Source of the DNA: Bordetella sp. BOR01
GTDB lineage: Bacteria; Pseudomonadota; Gammaproteobacteria; Burkholderiales; Burkholderiaceae_B
Assembly (NCBI RefSeq): GCF_019218885.1
Contig: NZ_JAHUWT010000004.1
Span: forward strand, 248,001-312,000
Direction of reading: 5' to 3'
DNA: 64,000 bases
The position numbers and the translations under genes are program-made. The notes under the pieces were generated by a model. It was not told where the DNA came from. It searched no databases and worked only from the letters and a program-made list of their open reading frames with translations. The stretch's first letter is position 1. Each line of letters starts with the position of its first letter. Positions 17,428 to 26,189 of this stretch are shown in pieces.

Positions 17428-18651
17428 ATGTTGAGCCAGGAAGTCCGCGCGCTGGTCAAGGCCACCGCGCCCGTTCTGAAGGTCCATGGCGAGGCGCTGA
17501 CGCGCCATTTTTATGCCCGCATGTTTCGCCACAATCCGGAACTGAAGCAGGTGTTCAACCAGGGGCACCAGGACGGTGGGCAGCAGCAGCAGGCGCTGGC
17601 GGCGGCCGTGGCCGCCTATGCCGAGCATATCGACGATCCGTCGGTGCTGGCGCCGGTGGTGACGCGTATCGTGCACAAGCATGTCAGCCTGGGCATACGG
17701 CCCGAGCACTATGCCATTGTGGGCAAGCATCTGCTGGCCTCGATCGGCGAAGTGCTGGGCGAGGCGGCCACCGATGAATTGATCGCGGCGTGGGCGGCGG
17801 CCTATGGCCAACTGGCCGATCTGCTGATCGCCGAAGAGGCCCGCCTGTATGCGCAGTCGGCCGGCAAGGAAGGGGGCTGGACGGGCTGGCGGGCTTTCCG
17901 GCTCGAGCGCAAGGTGCCCGAAAGCGCCGAGATCACCTCGTTCTACCTGGTGCCGGCCGATGGCGGCCCGGTGCCCGGGTATTTGCCCGGCCAATACATT
18001 TCGCTGCGCGTCTACGTACCCGAACTGGGGCTGATGCAGCCGCGCCAGTACAGCTTGTCCGATGCGCCAGGCCAGGGCCGGCTGCGCATCTCGGTCAAGC
18101 GCGAAGGCGGCGTCGCCGGCGCCGGCGCCCCGGCGGGCAGCGTATCCAATCTGCTGCATGCCCGCGTGCAAGAAGGCGATGTGCTGGACCTGGCGCCGCC
18201 GCAGGGCGATTTCACTCTGGATGAGCAGCGTGCCGCGCCGGTGGTGCTGGTCAGCGGTGGCGTGGGGCTTACGCCCATGGTGTCGATGCTGAACCATCTG
18301 GTGGCGCGCGACGACGGTCGCCAGATCCGTTTCGTACATGCTTGCCGCGACCGCTCGGTGCACGCCATGAAAGCGCATATCAACACTGTGACGCAGGCGT
18401 GGCCGAATGTGCGCAAGGTGATCTATTACGAGACCGTGTCCGCCGATGACCGGCATGGCCATGACTACGACTACACCGGCCGCATGAATTTGCAGGCCAT
18501 CCGCGATGTCGCGGTACTGCCCGACGCCGACTATTACCTGTGCGGCCCGCTGCCATTCATGAACGCGCAGCGGCAGGCGTTGGCCGAACTGGGCGTCGAG
18601 CCCGACCGCATCCATGCCGAGGTCTTCGGCACGGGCGGGCCGGGCGCTTAG
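17428..18651 (+). CDS. hmp: Flavohaemoglobin, nitric oxide dioxygenase
   Basis: Cytoplasmic NO dioxygenase of 407 residues (NO + O2 + NAD(P)H to nitrate). N-terminal globin domain (1-140) with proximal haem ligand His85 in VHKHVSLGI and the globin E-helix segment, then a FAD-binding ferredoxin-reductase domain with RQYSLS (about 205) and an NAD-binding domain with VSGGVGLTPMVSML and YLCGPLPFM. Start at 17428 has GAAGGAG in front and fits the family start MLSQE. The NsrR-type operator just upstream and nsrR 18 bases downstream argue for an NO-inducible operon. It is complete with no odd features. Confidence 0.95.
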   Translation: MLSQEVRALVKATAPVLKVHGEALTRHFYARMFRHNPELKQVFNQGHQDGGQQQQALAAAVAAYAEHIDDPSVLAPVVTRIVHKHVSLGIRPEHYAIVGKHLLASIGEVLGEAATDELIAAWAAAYGQLADLLIAEEARLYAQSAGKEGGWTGWRAFRLERKVPESAEITSFYLVPADGGPVPGYLPGQYISLRVYVPELGLMQPRQYSLSDAPGQGRLRISVKREGGVAGAGAPAGSVSNLLHARVQEGDVLDLAPPQGDFTLDEQRAAPVVLVSGGVGLTPMVSMLNHLVARDDGRQIRFVHACRDRSVHAMKAHINTVTQAWPNVRKVIYYETVSADDRHGHDYDYTGRMNLQAIRDVAVLPDADYYLCGPLPFMNAQRQALAELGVEPDRIHAEVFGTGGPGA

Positions 18652-18669
18652 CCGGTATAGTCTGGCCGC

Positions 18670-19107
18670 ATGCAACTGACCCGATACACCGACTTCGGCC
18701 TGCGTGTCCTGATGTACCTGACACAGGACAATGGCCGCGACACGCCCGTGACGATCCCCGAGATCGCCGGGCGTTTCGGGGTGTCGCGCAACCATATGGT
18801 GAAGGTGGTGCATTTCCTGGCCCAGCAAGGCTGGATAGCCACCACCCGCGGCAAGGGCGGCGGCCTGCGGCTGGCGCACGCGCCATCTTCGTACCGGGTG
18901 GGCGACCTGGTGCGCGCCCTGGAACACCAGGGCGCCCTGATCGATTGCGCCGAGCCCCCTTGTGCCCTGAACGGCGCCTGCCGGCTGTCCGGCGTGCTGG
19001 CCGACAGCCTGCAAGTGTTCTACGACACCTTGAATCGCCATACCCTGGCCGACCTGGTACGCGCGCCAACGTCAGCCGCCATCATCCGCCTGCACCGCGC
19101 CGCGTAA
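18670..19107 (+). CDS. nsrR: NsrR, nitric oxide-sensing Rrf2-family repressor
   Basis: Rrf2-family [Fe-S] repressor of 145 residues. Winged-helix domain at the N-terminus (MQLTRYTDFGLRVLMYL, GVSRNHMVKVVHFL), wing GKGGGLRL, and three conserved cysteines Cys93, Cys98 and Cys104 with the C-x4-C-x5-C spacing of NsrR, the ligands of the NO-sensitive cluster. NO destroys or nitrosylates the cluster and relieves repression. It follows hmp by 18 bases, so both would be transcribed from the operator at 17371. The short first segment and conserved MQLT start support ATG 18670. Confidence 0.95.
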   Translation: MQLTRYTDFGLRVLMYLTQDNGRDTPVTIPEIAGRFGVSRNHMVKVVHFLAQQGWIATTRGKGGGLRLAHAPSSYRVGDLVRALEHQGALIDCAEPPCALNGACRLSGVLADSLQVFYDTLNRHTLADLVRAPTSAAIIRLHRAA

Positions 19108-19289
19108 AGCCAGCCCCAGGCCCGCATCACGACGGCAGAAGAACACCGCCCCCGCCGCGAGGACCCAACTCTTACCCCAGGGCAGCACCGATAAGAAACC
19201 TTAGGTTATGGCTACCCGTCAGTTTGGCATTTGCCGCGGGGCGGGGCGGCATCCCAGAATGGCTCTTATATCGTTATTCAGGGTTTTCC

Positions 19290-20537
19290 ATGAGGGTATG
19301 CGTAATCGGTGCCGGGGTGGTCGGCGTGACCTCGGCCTATTTTCTGGCCCGGCAAGGGCACGACGTCGTGCTGCTCGACAGCCGGGCCCGTCCGGCCACG
19401 GTGTCCAGCTATGCCAATGGCGGGCAGCTCAGTTACAGCTATGTGGCGCCGTTGGCCGGCCCCGGGGTATTGCCCAGCGTGCCGGGCTGGCTGTTGCGTG
19501 CCGATTCGCCCTTGCGCTTCCGGCCGCGCCTGGATCCCCACCAGTGGCTGTGGTGCCTGCAGTTTGCGCTGGCGTGCCGCGCATCGGTGGCGCAGGCGTC
19601 CACGGCTCAGTTGCAGGCGCTGTCGTACCTGAGCCGCGATGTGATGCATCACCTGCTCGAACAAGAAGAGCTGGATTTCGGCCATGTGCGCAATGGCAAG
19701 CTGATTGCCTATCGCAACCCTGAATTGCTTGAGAAAGCCCGCCGGCTGGTGTCTTACCAGGCGGGGCTGGGGGCCGAACAGCGGGTGCTGGATGCGGCGG
19801 AAACGCTGGCCTTGGAGCCGGCCCTGGCCGGGCTGGGCCGCAGCCTGGCGGGGGCGGTCTATACCCCCAGTGAAGAAGCCGGCGATTGCCGGCAGTTTAC
19901 CGAGGCGCTGTTCCGGCGCCTGAAAGAGCTGGGCAATGTCGAATGCCGCATGGCCAGCCCGGTGCAGCGACTGCGCCGCGACGGCCGCAAGATCGTTGCC
20001 GTCGAGACCGCCAACGGCGATATCGGCGCCGATGCGGTGGTGCTGGCCGCCGGCATGGGTTCGCGCGCATTGTTGAAACCGCTGGGCCAGGACGTGCCGC
20101 TGTATCCGCTGAAGGGCTACAGCCTGAGCGTGCCCCTGGCGTCCGACGACGATACGGCCCCGGCCATCAGCGTGACCGACTACGAACGGCGCATTGTCTA
20201 TGCCCGCGTGGGTCGGATGCTGCGCATCGCGGCCATGGTGGATATCGGCAGCCAGGATGCCGATATCGATCCCGCCCGCATTGCCTTGCTCAAGCGCCAG
20301 GTAAGCGAGGCCTTCCCGCATCTGGACCTGAGCCAGGCCGTGCCCTGGGCCGGCCTGCGTCCGGCCACCCCGACCGGCAAGCCGCTGATCGGCGCCAGCC
20401 GGGTAGCCGACAACCTGTGGCTGAACATTGGCCAGGGGGCGCTGGGTTTCACGCTGGCATGCGGTAGCGCGGCCTTGTTGACTGCGCAGATGTCGGGCCT
20501 GGAATTGCCTGTCGACGCCTTGCCTTTCAAACCGTAG
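19290..20537 (+). CDS. DadA-like D-amino acid dehydrogenase (paralogue A)
   Basis: FAD-dependent amine/D-amino acid dehydrogenase of 415 residues. Rossmann motif VIGAGVVGVTSAYFLARQG at residues 4-22, FAD-contact segment SSYANGGQLSYSY, YPLKGYSLSVP and C-terminal WAGLRPATPTGKPLIGAS, then LNIGQGALGFTLACGSA. It is the smaller of two DadA-type genes in this window; compared with the one at 59593 the segment after SYANGGQ has Leu-Ser-Tyr-Ser. The 182-base gap before it holds no clear promoter. Substrate preference between D-alanine and other D-amino acids, or hydroxyproline/glycine, cannot be read. Confidence 0.87.
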   Translation: MRVCVIGAGVVGVTSAYFLARQGHDVVLLDSRARPATVSSYANGGQLSYSYVAPLAGPGVLPSVPGWLLRADSPLRFRPRLDPHQWLWCLQFALACRASVAQASTAQLQALSYLSRDVMHHLLEQEELDFGHVRNGKLIAYRNPELLEKARRLVSYQAGLGAEQRVLDAAETLALEPALAGLGRSLAGAVYTPSEEAGDCRQFTEALFRRLKELGNVECRMASPVQRLRRDGRKIVAVETANGDIGADAVVLAAGMGSRALLKPLGQDVPLYPLKGYSLSVPLASDDDTAPAISVTDYERRIVYARVGRMLRIAAMVDIGSQDADIDPARIALLKRQVSEAFPHLDLSQAVPWAGLRPATPTGKPLIGASRVADNLWLNIGQGALGFTLACGSAALLTAQMSGLELPVDALPFKP

Positions 20538-20564
20538 CCGTAGCCGCCGGCAACGGGCATGGCT

Positions 20565-23500
20565 TCAATGGAAGTTGCGGCTGCGCGCCGACAGCCCGCC
20601 CAGCAGGGCCGACAGGTCTACCAGCCGCTGCGCCACCAGGTTGCGCACGCCCTGGACGTTCTGCCAGGTGCCGTATACGCCCAGCAGGGTGGCGCCCAGC
20701 AATTCGCGGCGCTGGCGTTCGATGAGCTCATTGCGCACCACGACGTTGACTGGCCCGGTTTCGTCTTCCAGTGTGACGAAAATGGTGCCCTTGGCGGTTT
20801 GCGGCCGCTGGCGCACGGTGACCAGGCCGCAGGCTCGCGCCAGGCGGCGGTTTGGGTAATCGTTGAGCACGGCGGCGGGCTCGAAGCGCAACGCCTGCAA
20901 GCGTGGCCGCAGCAGTTCGACCGGATGGCGCCGCAGCGTCAGGCGCAAGCTGCGGTAGTCGGCCGAAATGGACTGCCCTTCGGTGGGGGCCGGCAAGGCG
21001 GGCGTGCTGGTTTCGACGATATCGGCATCGCGCAACAGGTCGCGGTTGGGAACACTGGCGCTGGCCTCCCAACTGGCCAGGCGGCGATGGCCGGCCAGGC
21101 TGTGCAGGGCATCGCTGGCGGCCAGCGCGTCGAGCTCATGGCGGGACAGCATCGCGCGGCGGCCCAGTTCGCGCGTATCGGCGAATGGGCGCGCGGCGCG
21201 TGCCTGCTCGATGCGCCGTCCGGCCTCTTCCGACAGGCCCTGCACCTGGTTCAGGCCCAGCCGCACGGCGGGCCGGGCAGCGGATCCGGGCAGGGCTTCC
21301 AACGCAGCTTCCCAACCGCTGACAGCGACGTCGGCCGGCAGCACGACCACGTCGTGGCGGCGGGCATCCTGCACCAGTTGGGCCGGGGCATAGAAGCCCA
21401 TGGGCTGGGAATTGAGCAGCGCCGCCAGGAATGCCTCGGGCTCGTGGCACTTGAGCCAGGAACTGGCGTAGGCCAGCAGTGCGAAACTGGCCGCGTGGCT
21501 TTCAGGAAAACCGTATTCGCCGAAGCCTTCGATCTGGCGGATGATGGCCTCGGCGAATTCGGCGCTATAGCCGTTTTTCAGCAGGCCGGCGACCAGCTTG
21601 TCGGTGTGTTTGTCGATGGCTCCCTTGCGCTTCCAGGATGCCATCGAGCGCCGCAGCGCATCGGCTTCGCCCGGTGTGAAATCGGCAGCCACCACGGCGA
21701 TCTGCATCACCTGTTCCTGGAAAATGGGCACGCCCAGGGTGCGCAACAGCACGCCTTCGACTTCTTTGCTGGGGTAGGTTGGCGGTTCTCCGTTTCGCCG
21801 CCGCAAGTAGGGATGCACCATGCCGCCCTGGATCGGGCCGGGCCGCACGATGGCCACTTGCACGACCAGGTCGTAGTATTTGCACGGCCTCAGGCGCGGC
21901 AGCATGCTCATCTGCGCGCGCGATTCGATCTGGAAAACCCCGACGGTATCGGCTTTGCAGATCATCTCGTAGGTGGCGGTGTCATCCTGGGGAATCTCGT
22001 GTAATGCCAGCGGCTGGCCGCGCCGTTGCTCGACGAAATCCAGCGCGCGATGCAGCGCCGACAGCATGCCCAGGGCCAGGATATCCACCTTGAGCAGGCC
22101 CAGGGCGTCCAGGTCGTCTTTGTCCCATTGCACGACACTGCGTTCGGGCATGGCGGCATTTTCAATGGGCACCAGGCGGGCCAGGTTGCCGCGCGAGATC
22201 ACGAAGCCGCCAGGGTGTTGCGACAGATGGCGCGGAAAGCCGATCAGCGTCTCGGCCAGCACGGCCCAGTGCCGCGCCACGCGGGATTCGGGATCCAGGC
22301 CGCAGGCGCCCAGCGTGCGCAGCATGGCCTGCTTGCCATCCCACCATTGGTGCGCGCGCGCCACGGCGTCGATGATGCCCAGGTCGACGCCCAGCGCGCG
22401 GCCGGTGTCGCGCAGCACGCTGCGCGGGCGGTATGAGATCACCACGCCCGTCAGCGCGGCGCGGTGCCGCCCGTATTTTTTGTAGATGTACTGGATGACT
22501 TCTTCGCGGCGCTGGTGCTCGAAATCGACGTCGATGTCGGGAGGTTCTTTGCGTTCTTTGCTGATGAAGCGTTCGAACAGGGCCTTGCTTTGCTCGGGCG
22601 ATACCGAGGTGATGCCCAGGCAATAGCAGACCACCGAATTGGCCGCCGAACCGCGTCCCTGGCACAGGATGTTCTGGCTGCGCGCGTATTGAACAACGTC
22701 GTAGACCGTCAGGAAATAGGGTTCGTATTCCAGTTCGGCGATCAGCGAGAGTTCTTTTTCGATCTGGGTGACGACGGATGCAGGAACATCGCCGTGGTAA
22801 CGGCCGCGGGCGCCCGCATAGGTTTCGCGGCGCAGGTAGCTGGCGGGAGTTTCGCCGGCGGGCACGATTTCGTCGGGGTATTCGTAGCGCAGTTCCCGCA
22901 GCGAAAATTTGCAGCGCTGCGCGATGATCAGCGTCTGCGCCAGGGCGTCGGGCGGGTACAGCGACGCCAGGCGCAGGCGGGTGCGCAGATGCTGTTCGGC
23001 ATTGGCCTGCAGGTCGTAGCCGCATTGCGCCACGCTGCGCTTGCTGCGGATGGCCGCCAGCGTGTCGTGCAGCGGCTTGCGCGAACGCAGGTGCATCTGC
23101 ACCCGGCCCAGCGCCACGATGGGTAGCGTGGCAGCCTGTGCGGCCTGCTGCACGACGGTGCGATGCAGGTCGTCGCGCGCGTGATGCAACTGGGCCAGGC
23201 CGACCCAGGCGCGTCCAGGGAAGGTGCGCGCCAGCCAGGCTGCCTGTTGGGCCAGCGCTTCGGCATCGACGCCATCGGGCGGCGCCAGGATGGCCAGGCA
23301 ATCGGGCATGCCGCGCAGGTGGGCATGGCCCGGGCCGGGCGCGGCGATGTCATCTGCAAACAACTGGTATTCGCCCTTGGGCGCGCGCGAGCGACCCAGC
23401 GTGATCAGTTCCGACAGGTTGCCGTAGCCCTCGCGATTCTGCGCCAACAGCACCAGCGTCAGGGCAGGAGCATCGGCGGTGTGCTGCAAGGCCAGGGTGC

Positions 23501-23726
23501 TGCCGACGATGAGCGGCAATTTGCACGCCTCGGCCGCGACGAGCGCGCGCACCACGCCTGCCAGCGAGCATTCGTCGGTGATGGCCAACGCGGCATAGCC
23601 CAGTTGAGCGGCCTGTTCGACCAATTCTGCGGGGTGCGAGGCGCCTTGCAGGAACGAGAAATTGGACAGGCATTGCAGTTCGGCATAGGCCGGCAGCAGG
23701 CCGGGCAGGGATGGGGACGGCATCAT
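20565..23726 (-). CDS. dnaE2: DnaE2 (ImuC) error-prone DNA polymerase III alpha subunit
   Basis: C-family polymerase of 1053 residues, the polymerase of the ImuABC (imuA-imuB-dnaE2) mutasome. N-terminal PHP domain (about 15-90; ELQCLSNFSFLQGASHPAEL) which in DnaE2 usually lacks full metal-binding, then the palm with GRGSAANS (about 358) and the catalytic aspartates in PDIDVDFEHQRR (about 398), the finger domain, helix-hairpin-helix and OB fold (PVNVVVRNELIERQ near the C-terminus). It misses the clamp-binding tail typical of replicative DnaE. The two ATGs at 23726/23723 are both possible starts. Separated from ImuB by eight bases; the whole cassette is under the LexA box at 25854. Confidence 0.95.
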   Translation of the reverse strand: MMPSPSLPGLLPAYAELQCLSNFSFLQGASHPAELVEQAAQLGYAALAITDECSLAGVVRALVAAEACKLPLIVGSTLALQHTADAPALTLVLLAQNREGYGNLSELITLGRSRAPKGEYQLFADDIAAPGPGHAHLRGMPDCLAILAPPDGVDAEALAQQAAWLARTFPGRAWVGLAQLHHARDDLHRTVVQQAAQAATLPIVALGRVQMHLRSRKPLHDTLAAIRSKRSVAQCGYDLQANAEQHLRTRLRLASLYPPDALAQTLIIAQRCKFSLRELRYEYPDEIVPAGETPASYLRRETYAGARGRYHGDVPASVVTQIEKELSLIAELEYEPYFLTVYDVVQYARSQNILCQGRGSAANSVVCYCLGITSVSPEQSKALFERFISKERKEPPDIDVDFEHQRREEVIQYIYKKYGRHRAALTGVVISYRPRSVLRDTGRALGVDLGIIDAVARAHQWWDGKQAMLRTLGACGLDPESRVARHWAVLAETLIGFPRHLSQHPGGFVISRGNLARLVPIENAAMPERSVVQWDKDDLDALGLLKVDILALGMLSALHRALDFVEQRRGQPLALHEIPQDDTATYEMICKADTVGVFQIESRAQMSMLPRLRPCKYYDLVVQVAIVRPGPIQGGMVHPYLRRRNGEPPTYPSKEVEGVLLRTLGVPIFQEQVMQIAVVAADFTPGEADALRRSMASWKRKGAIDKHTDKLVAGLLKNGYSAEFAEAIIRQIEGFGEYGFPESHAASFALLAYASSWLKCHEPEAFLAALLNSQPMGFYAPAQLVQDARRHDVVVLPADVAVSGWEAALEALPGSAARPAVRLGLNQVQGLSEEAGRRIEQARAARPFADTRELGRRAMLSRHELDALAASDALHSLAGHRRLASWEASASVPNRDLLRDADIVETSTPALPAPTEGQSISADYRSLRLTLRRHPVELLRPRLQALRFEPAAVLNDYPNRRLARACGLVTVRQRPQTAKGTIFVTLEDETGPVNVVVRNELIERQRRELLGATLLGVYGTWQNVQGVRNLVAQRLVDLSALLGGLSARSRNFH

Positions 23727-23734
23727 GCGGCAGC

Positions 23735-25201
23735 CTAGGCGTAGCGTCCGTGCAGGAACCAGCGGGCGTGCTCGGTATCGCGCTCGCGGTAGATCCAGTA
23801 GCGTGCGGCGGCGGCGTCTTCGGCCACGAAGTAGTCGCGTACCGTCAGGGCGGCGTCCCACCAGCCGCTTTCGATGCGTTCCGGGCCGCGCACCAGCCGC
23901 AGCGGTTGGCCGGCATAGGCAGGACGGTGCCGGACCACCTGCAGCAGGATGGGCGGGTCCAGCAGCCAGAAGGGGCGGTCGAGCGGTCCGGGCAAGGTGT
24001 CTGGGCCGCCAGCGCCGTCTTGCGCCGCTTGCCAGCCATTGGCGGCCTCGGGCCGATGGTCGGCCACGGGCCGCGCATGCAGCACGCGTTCGCGGCCCAG
24101 CCGGGCGCTAAGCAGGTCCAGCAGGCGTGCGTGCTCGGCCGGCGTGCCGCCGGGTTCGGGAAACAGGCAGGTACTGGCGGCCGGCTGCTCGACCGTTTCA
24201 GCCACGTTCAACACCAAGGCAATGACCGGTGCCTCGAGTTGCAGGCGGCCGAGTTTTTCGCGCAGCAAGTCCAGCAGGTGCGACTGCTGCCAGGCCGGCT
24301 GGGCCAGGCTCAGGGGGAGTTCGGAAGGGGGCCGCGCACGCCGGCCGCGTTCATGTTCCAGCACCAGCGTAAGGTGTTGTACGGCGCGCCGGCCGGCGGC
24401 CAGCCAGCCACATAATTGTTCGAGCAGGCGGCGTGCTGAGGCCAGCACGGCGTCGGCGTGCTCGATGTAGTCGGGTAGTTCCAGGCGTTGCCGGAAACGC
24501 GCCGGGGGCTGGATCCAGGCATGGCATTCAGGTGTGGCGCCATAGGCGCTATCGAGCGCCCGCACCAGTTCGGTGCCGCAGCGCCGTTGCAGGCCGGCGC
24601 GCGGCAAGCCGCGCAGCGCGCCCAGCGTGTGGCAGCCAATGTCATGCAGCCAGTCCAGGCGCGGTTGGGCATCGGGCAACAGGGCGCAAGGCAGGGCGTC
24701 GAGCCGGCGTGCCAGCGTTGCCGCCCGCAGCGCCTTGCGCGGTGCCCGGGGCGCGGCCTGGCGCGCCAGCAGCCATGCGCCCTGGGCGGTAGGCGCCAGG
24801 CCCAGCGAGGCATGCAGGCCCATGGCATGCAGCGTGGCGGCCACACGCCGGTGCAGCGCGCGCGGGCCGCCGAAATACGCCAGGCTGGCGCCGACCTGCA
24901 GCAGGATGGCATCGGGTTCGGCCAGGGCGATCTCTGGCGTGTATTGCAGCAGGGCCAGCGCCGCTTCGTGCAGGACACGGTTTTCGGCCGCGATGTCGCG
25001 CGCCAGCAGCGTGATTTCTGGCGCCATGGCTGCTGCGCCGGCGCGCCGCATGCCGCCCTGCAAGCCAGCGGCCATGGCCGCGGGCGTCAGGGCGGCGATG
25101 CGTTCTTGTTCCAGCACCGCGAATGCCGCGTCACGAGGCCATTGCGGGCGCGCGGTGTCCAGCGGCAGGCAGCGCAGGAAGACGGTGATCCAGAGGGGCA
25201 T
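23735..25201 (-). CDS. imuB: ImuB, catalytically dead Y-family polymerase
   Basis: Clamp-binding scaffold of the SOS mutasome, 488 residues, related to Y-family polymerases but without polymerase activity. The usual DMDAFF-type aspartate segment at the N-terminus is replaced (MPLWITVFLRCLPLD) and no SxDE motif remains, which agrees with ImuB proteins. The order of the fold survives: HHH-like LDWLHDIGCHTLGALRGLPRAGLQRR, then the little finger region and a long C-terminal tail ending in RARYWIYRERDTEHARWFLHGRYA, the typical ImuB C-terminus. It overlaps imuA by 71 bases and precedes dnaE2 by eight bases, so translation is probably coupled. Confidence 0.93.
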   Translation of the reverse strand: MPLWITVFLRCLPLDTARPQWPRDAAFAVLEQERIAALTPAAMAAGLQGGMRRAGAAAMAPEITLLARDIAAENRVLHEAALALLQYTPEIALAEPDAILLQVGASLAYFGGPRALHRRVAATLHAMGLHASLGLAPTAQGAWLLARQAAPRAPRKALRAATLARRLDALPCALLPDAQPRLDWLHDIGCHTLGALRGLPRAGLQRRCGTELVRALDSAYGATPECHAWIQPPARFRQRLELPDYIEHADAVLASARRLLEQLCGWLAAGRRAVQHLTLVLEHERGRRARPPSELPLSLAQPAWQQSHLLDLLREKLGRLQLEAPVIALVLNVAETVEQPAASTCLFPEPGGTPAEHARLLDLLSARLGRERVLHARPVADHRPEAANGWQAAQDGAGGPDTLPGPLDRPFWLLDPPILLQVVRHRPAYAGQPLRLVRGPERIESGWWDAALTVRDYFVAEDAAAARYWIYRERDTEHARWFLHGRYA

Positions 25202-25835
25202 GGCGAGGCGGTACGGAAGCCGGCGAGGCGGGCTCGAAAACGATGTTCAGGGGTTCGGCGCAAGCCGGCCCGCGCCGCTTCAGGATATGCACTGACAGCC
25301 CGCCCGGCGCGGGGGCCAGCGCCAGCCGCAAGGGGGCGGGCGAGGCCTGCTGCGCGGCCGTGGCGGGGCGCAGGACGAAACACAGCGTGTGGCCGCCCTG
25401 GGCGGCCAGGTGCAGACGACGCAGCGCTTCGGGGCGTACCCGGGGCAGCCAGCACAGCAGCGCGCCGCAACTGCCATGCTTCAGGATCTGTTCGGCGGCC
25501 CACAAGGCGTCGGCCGGGCGTTCGGGTGCCACCCAGAGCAATTGGCGAGGGTCCAGGCGCCAGCCCTGCCAGCAAGCCAGGTGCGGTACGTGCGGCGGCT
25601 GCACCAGCGCAATGGCATGGCGGCTGTCGAGCTGGGCCAGGGCGGGTTGCAACAGGCGGATTTCCCCAATGCCCGGATGCGGGGACAGCAGTTCGACCAG
25701 CGCCCCCTGCGGCCAGCCGCCGCCGGGCAACTGGGCGGACAGCCCGGCATGGCCGGTGGGAACGCCGCGATCGGCGCTGCGCGCCAATTGCGTGGCGCGC
25801 CAGAGGGCGGGGTGGATGTGTTCGGGGGATTTCAT
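25131..25835 (-). CDS. imuA: ImuA, RecA-like accessory protein of the SOS mutasome
   Basis: RecA-fold-like protein of 234 residues that starts the imuAB-dnaE2 cassette. Seen: HPALWRATQLARSADRGVPTG, LSAQLPGGGWPQGALVELLS (typical ImuA/SulA-like start), HLACWQGWRLDPRQLLWVAPERPADALWAAEQILKHG and LPRVRPEALRRLHLAAQGG. Walker A is not intact, as usual in ImuA. Start at ATG 25835 is used because it sits 18 bases from the LexA box and the frame upstream is unlike the family. There is no Shine-Dalgarno in the short leader. Overlap of 71 bases with imuB. Confidence 0.92.
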   Translation of the reverse strand: MKSPEHIHPALWRATQLARSADRGVPTGHAGLSAQLPGGGWPQGALVELLSPHPGIGEIRLLQPALAQLDSRHAIALVQPPHVPHLACWQGWRLDPRQLLWVAPERPADALWAAEQILKHGSCGALLCWLPRVRPEALRRLHLAAQGGHTLCFVLRPATAAQQASPAPLRLALAPAPGGLSVHILKRRGPACAEPLNIVFEPASPASVPPRHAPLDHRLPALPAAGHRAPAMAS

Positions 25836-25853
25836 GATGGGGGTGTATTTATA

Positions 25854-25869
25854 CTGTATGAATATACAG
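25854..25869 (-). promoter_or_regulatory. LexA (SOS) box upstream of imuA
   Basis: CTGT-N8-ACAG palindrome (CTGTATGAATATACAG) with flanking TA, the standard proteobacterial LexA binding motif. It lies 18 bases before the imuA ATG and overlaps an AT-rich promoter region (TATAAATAC on the minus strand), so the repressor would block transcription of imuA-imuB-dnaE2 directly. Confidence 0.92.
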
Positions 25870-26189
25870 TATTTGTGGGGCTGGTGCGGTAGAGCGATGG
25901 CTAGGCTGATAGCGGGGAAGGAGAGCTGGGTTTGCGGGGTTGTTCCTCTCCTTGCCCTGTCCCGAGCGACACGGGACTGCTTCTGTGCGACATTGCACGA
26001 CACTGCCAGCCTCGCCGGCCCCACGCCCAGGACGGCGAGGCGACTTGTAGGCGCAAACGGAACACGATCAACATTCCTTCCGCGTCATTGCCTCAACCAT
26101 TAGCCACAGCCCGCTTGCCCGGCCAGAACGCCTGAAGAGTCCACCGTTCTACAATCACTCCCGGTACACAGCACGCCAGGAAGCCCCGC
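25870..26189. other. Intergenic region between the SOS cassette and the esterase gene
   Basis: About 320 bases without a credible gene. It contains two weak hairpins on either strand: AAGGAGAG (25918-25925) pairing with CTCTCCTT (25946-25953), and GTCCCG-AGCGACA-CGGGAC near 25958-25976. Neither has a T-run. The 3' end holds the ribosome site (CCAGGAAG) of the esterase gene. No repeat, operator or small gene can be supported. Confidence 0.6.
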
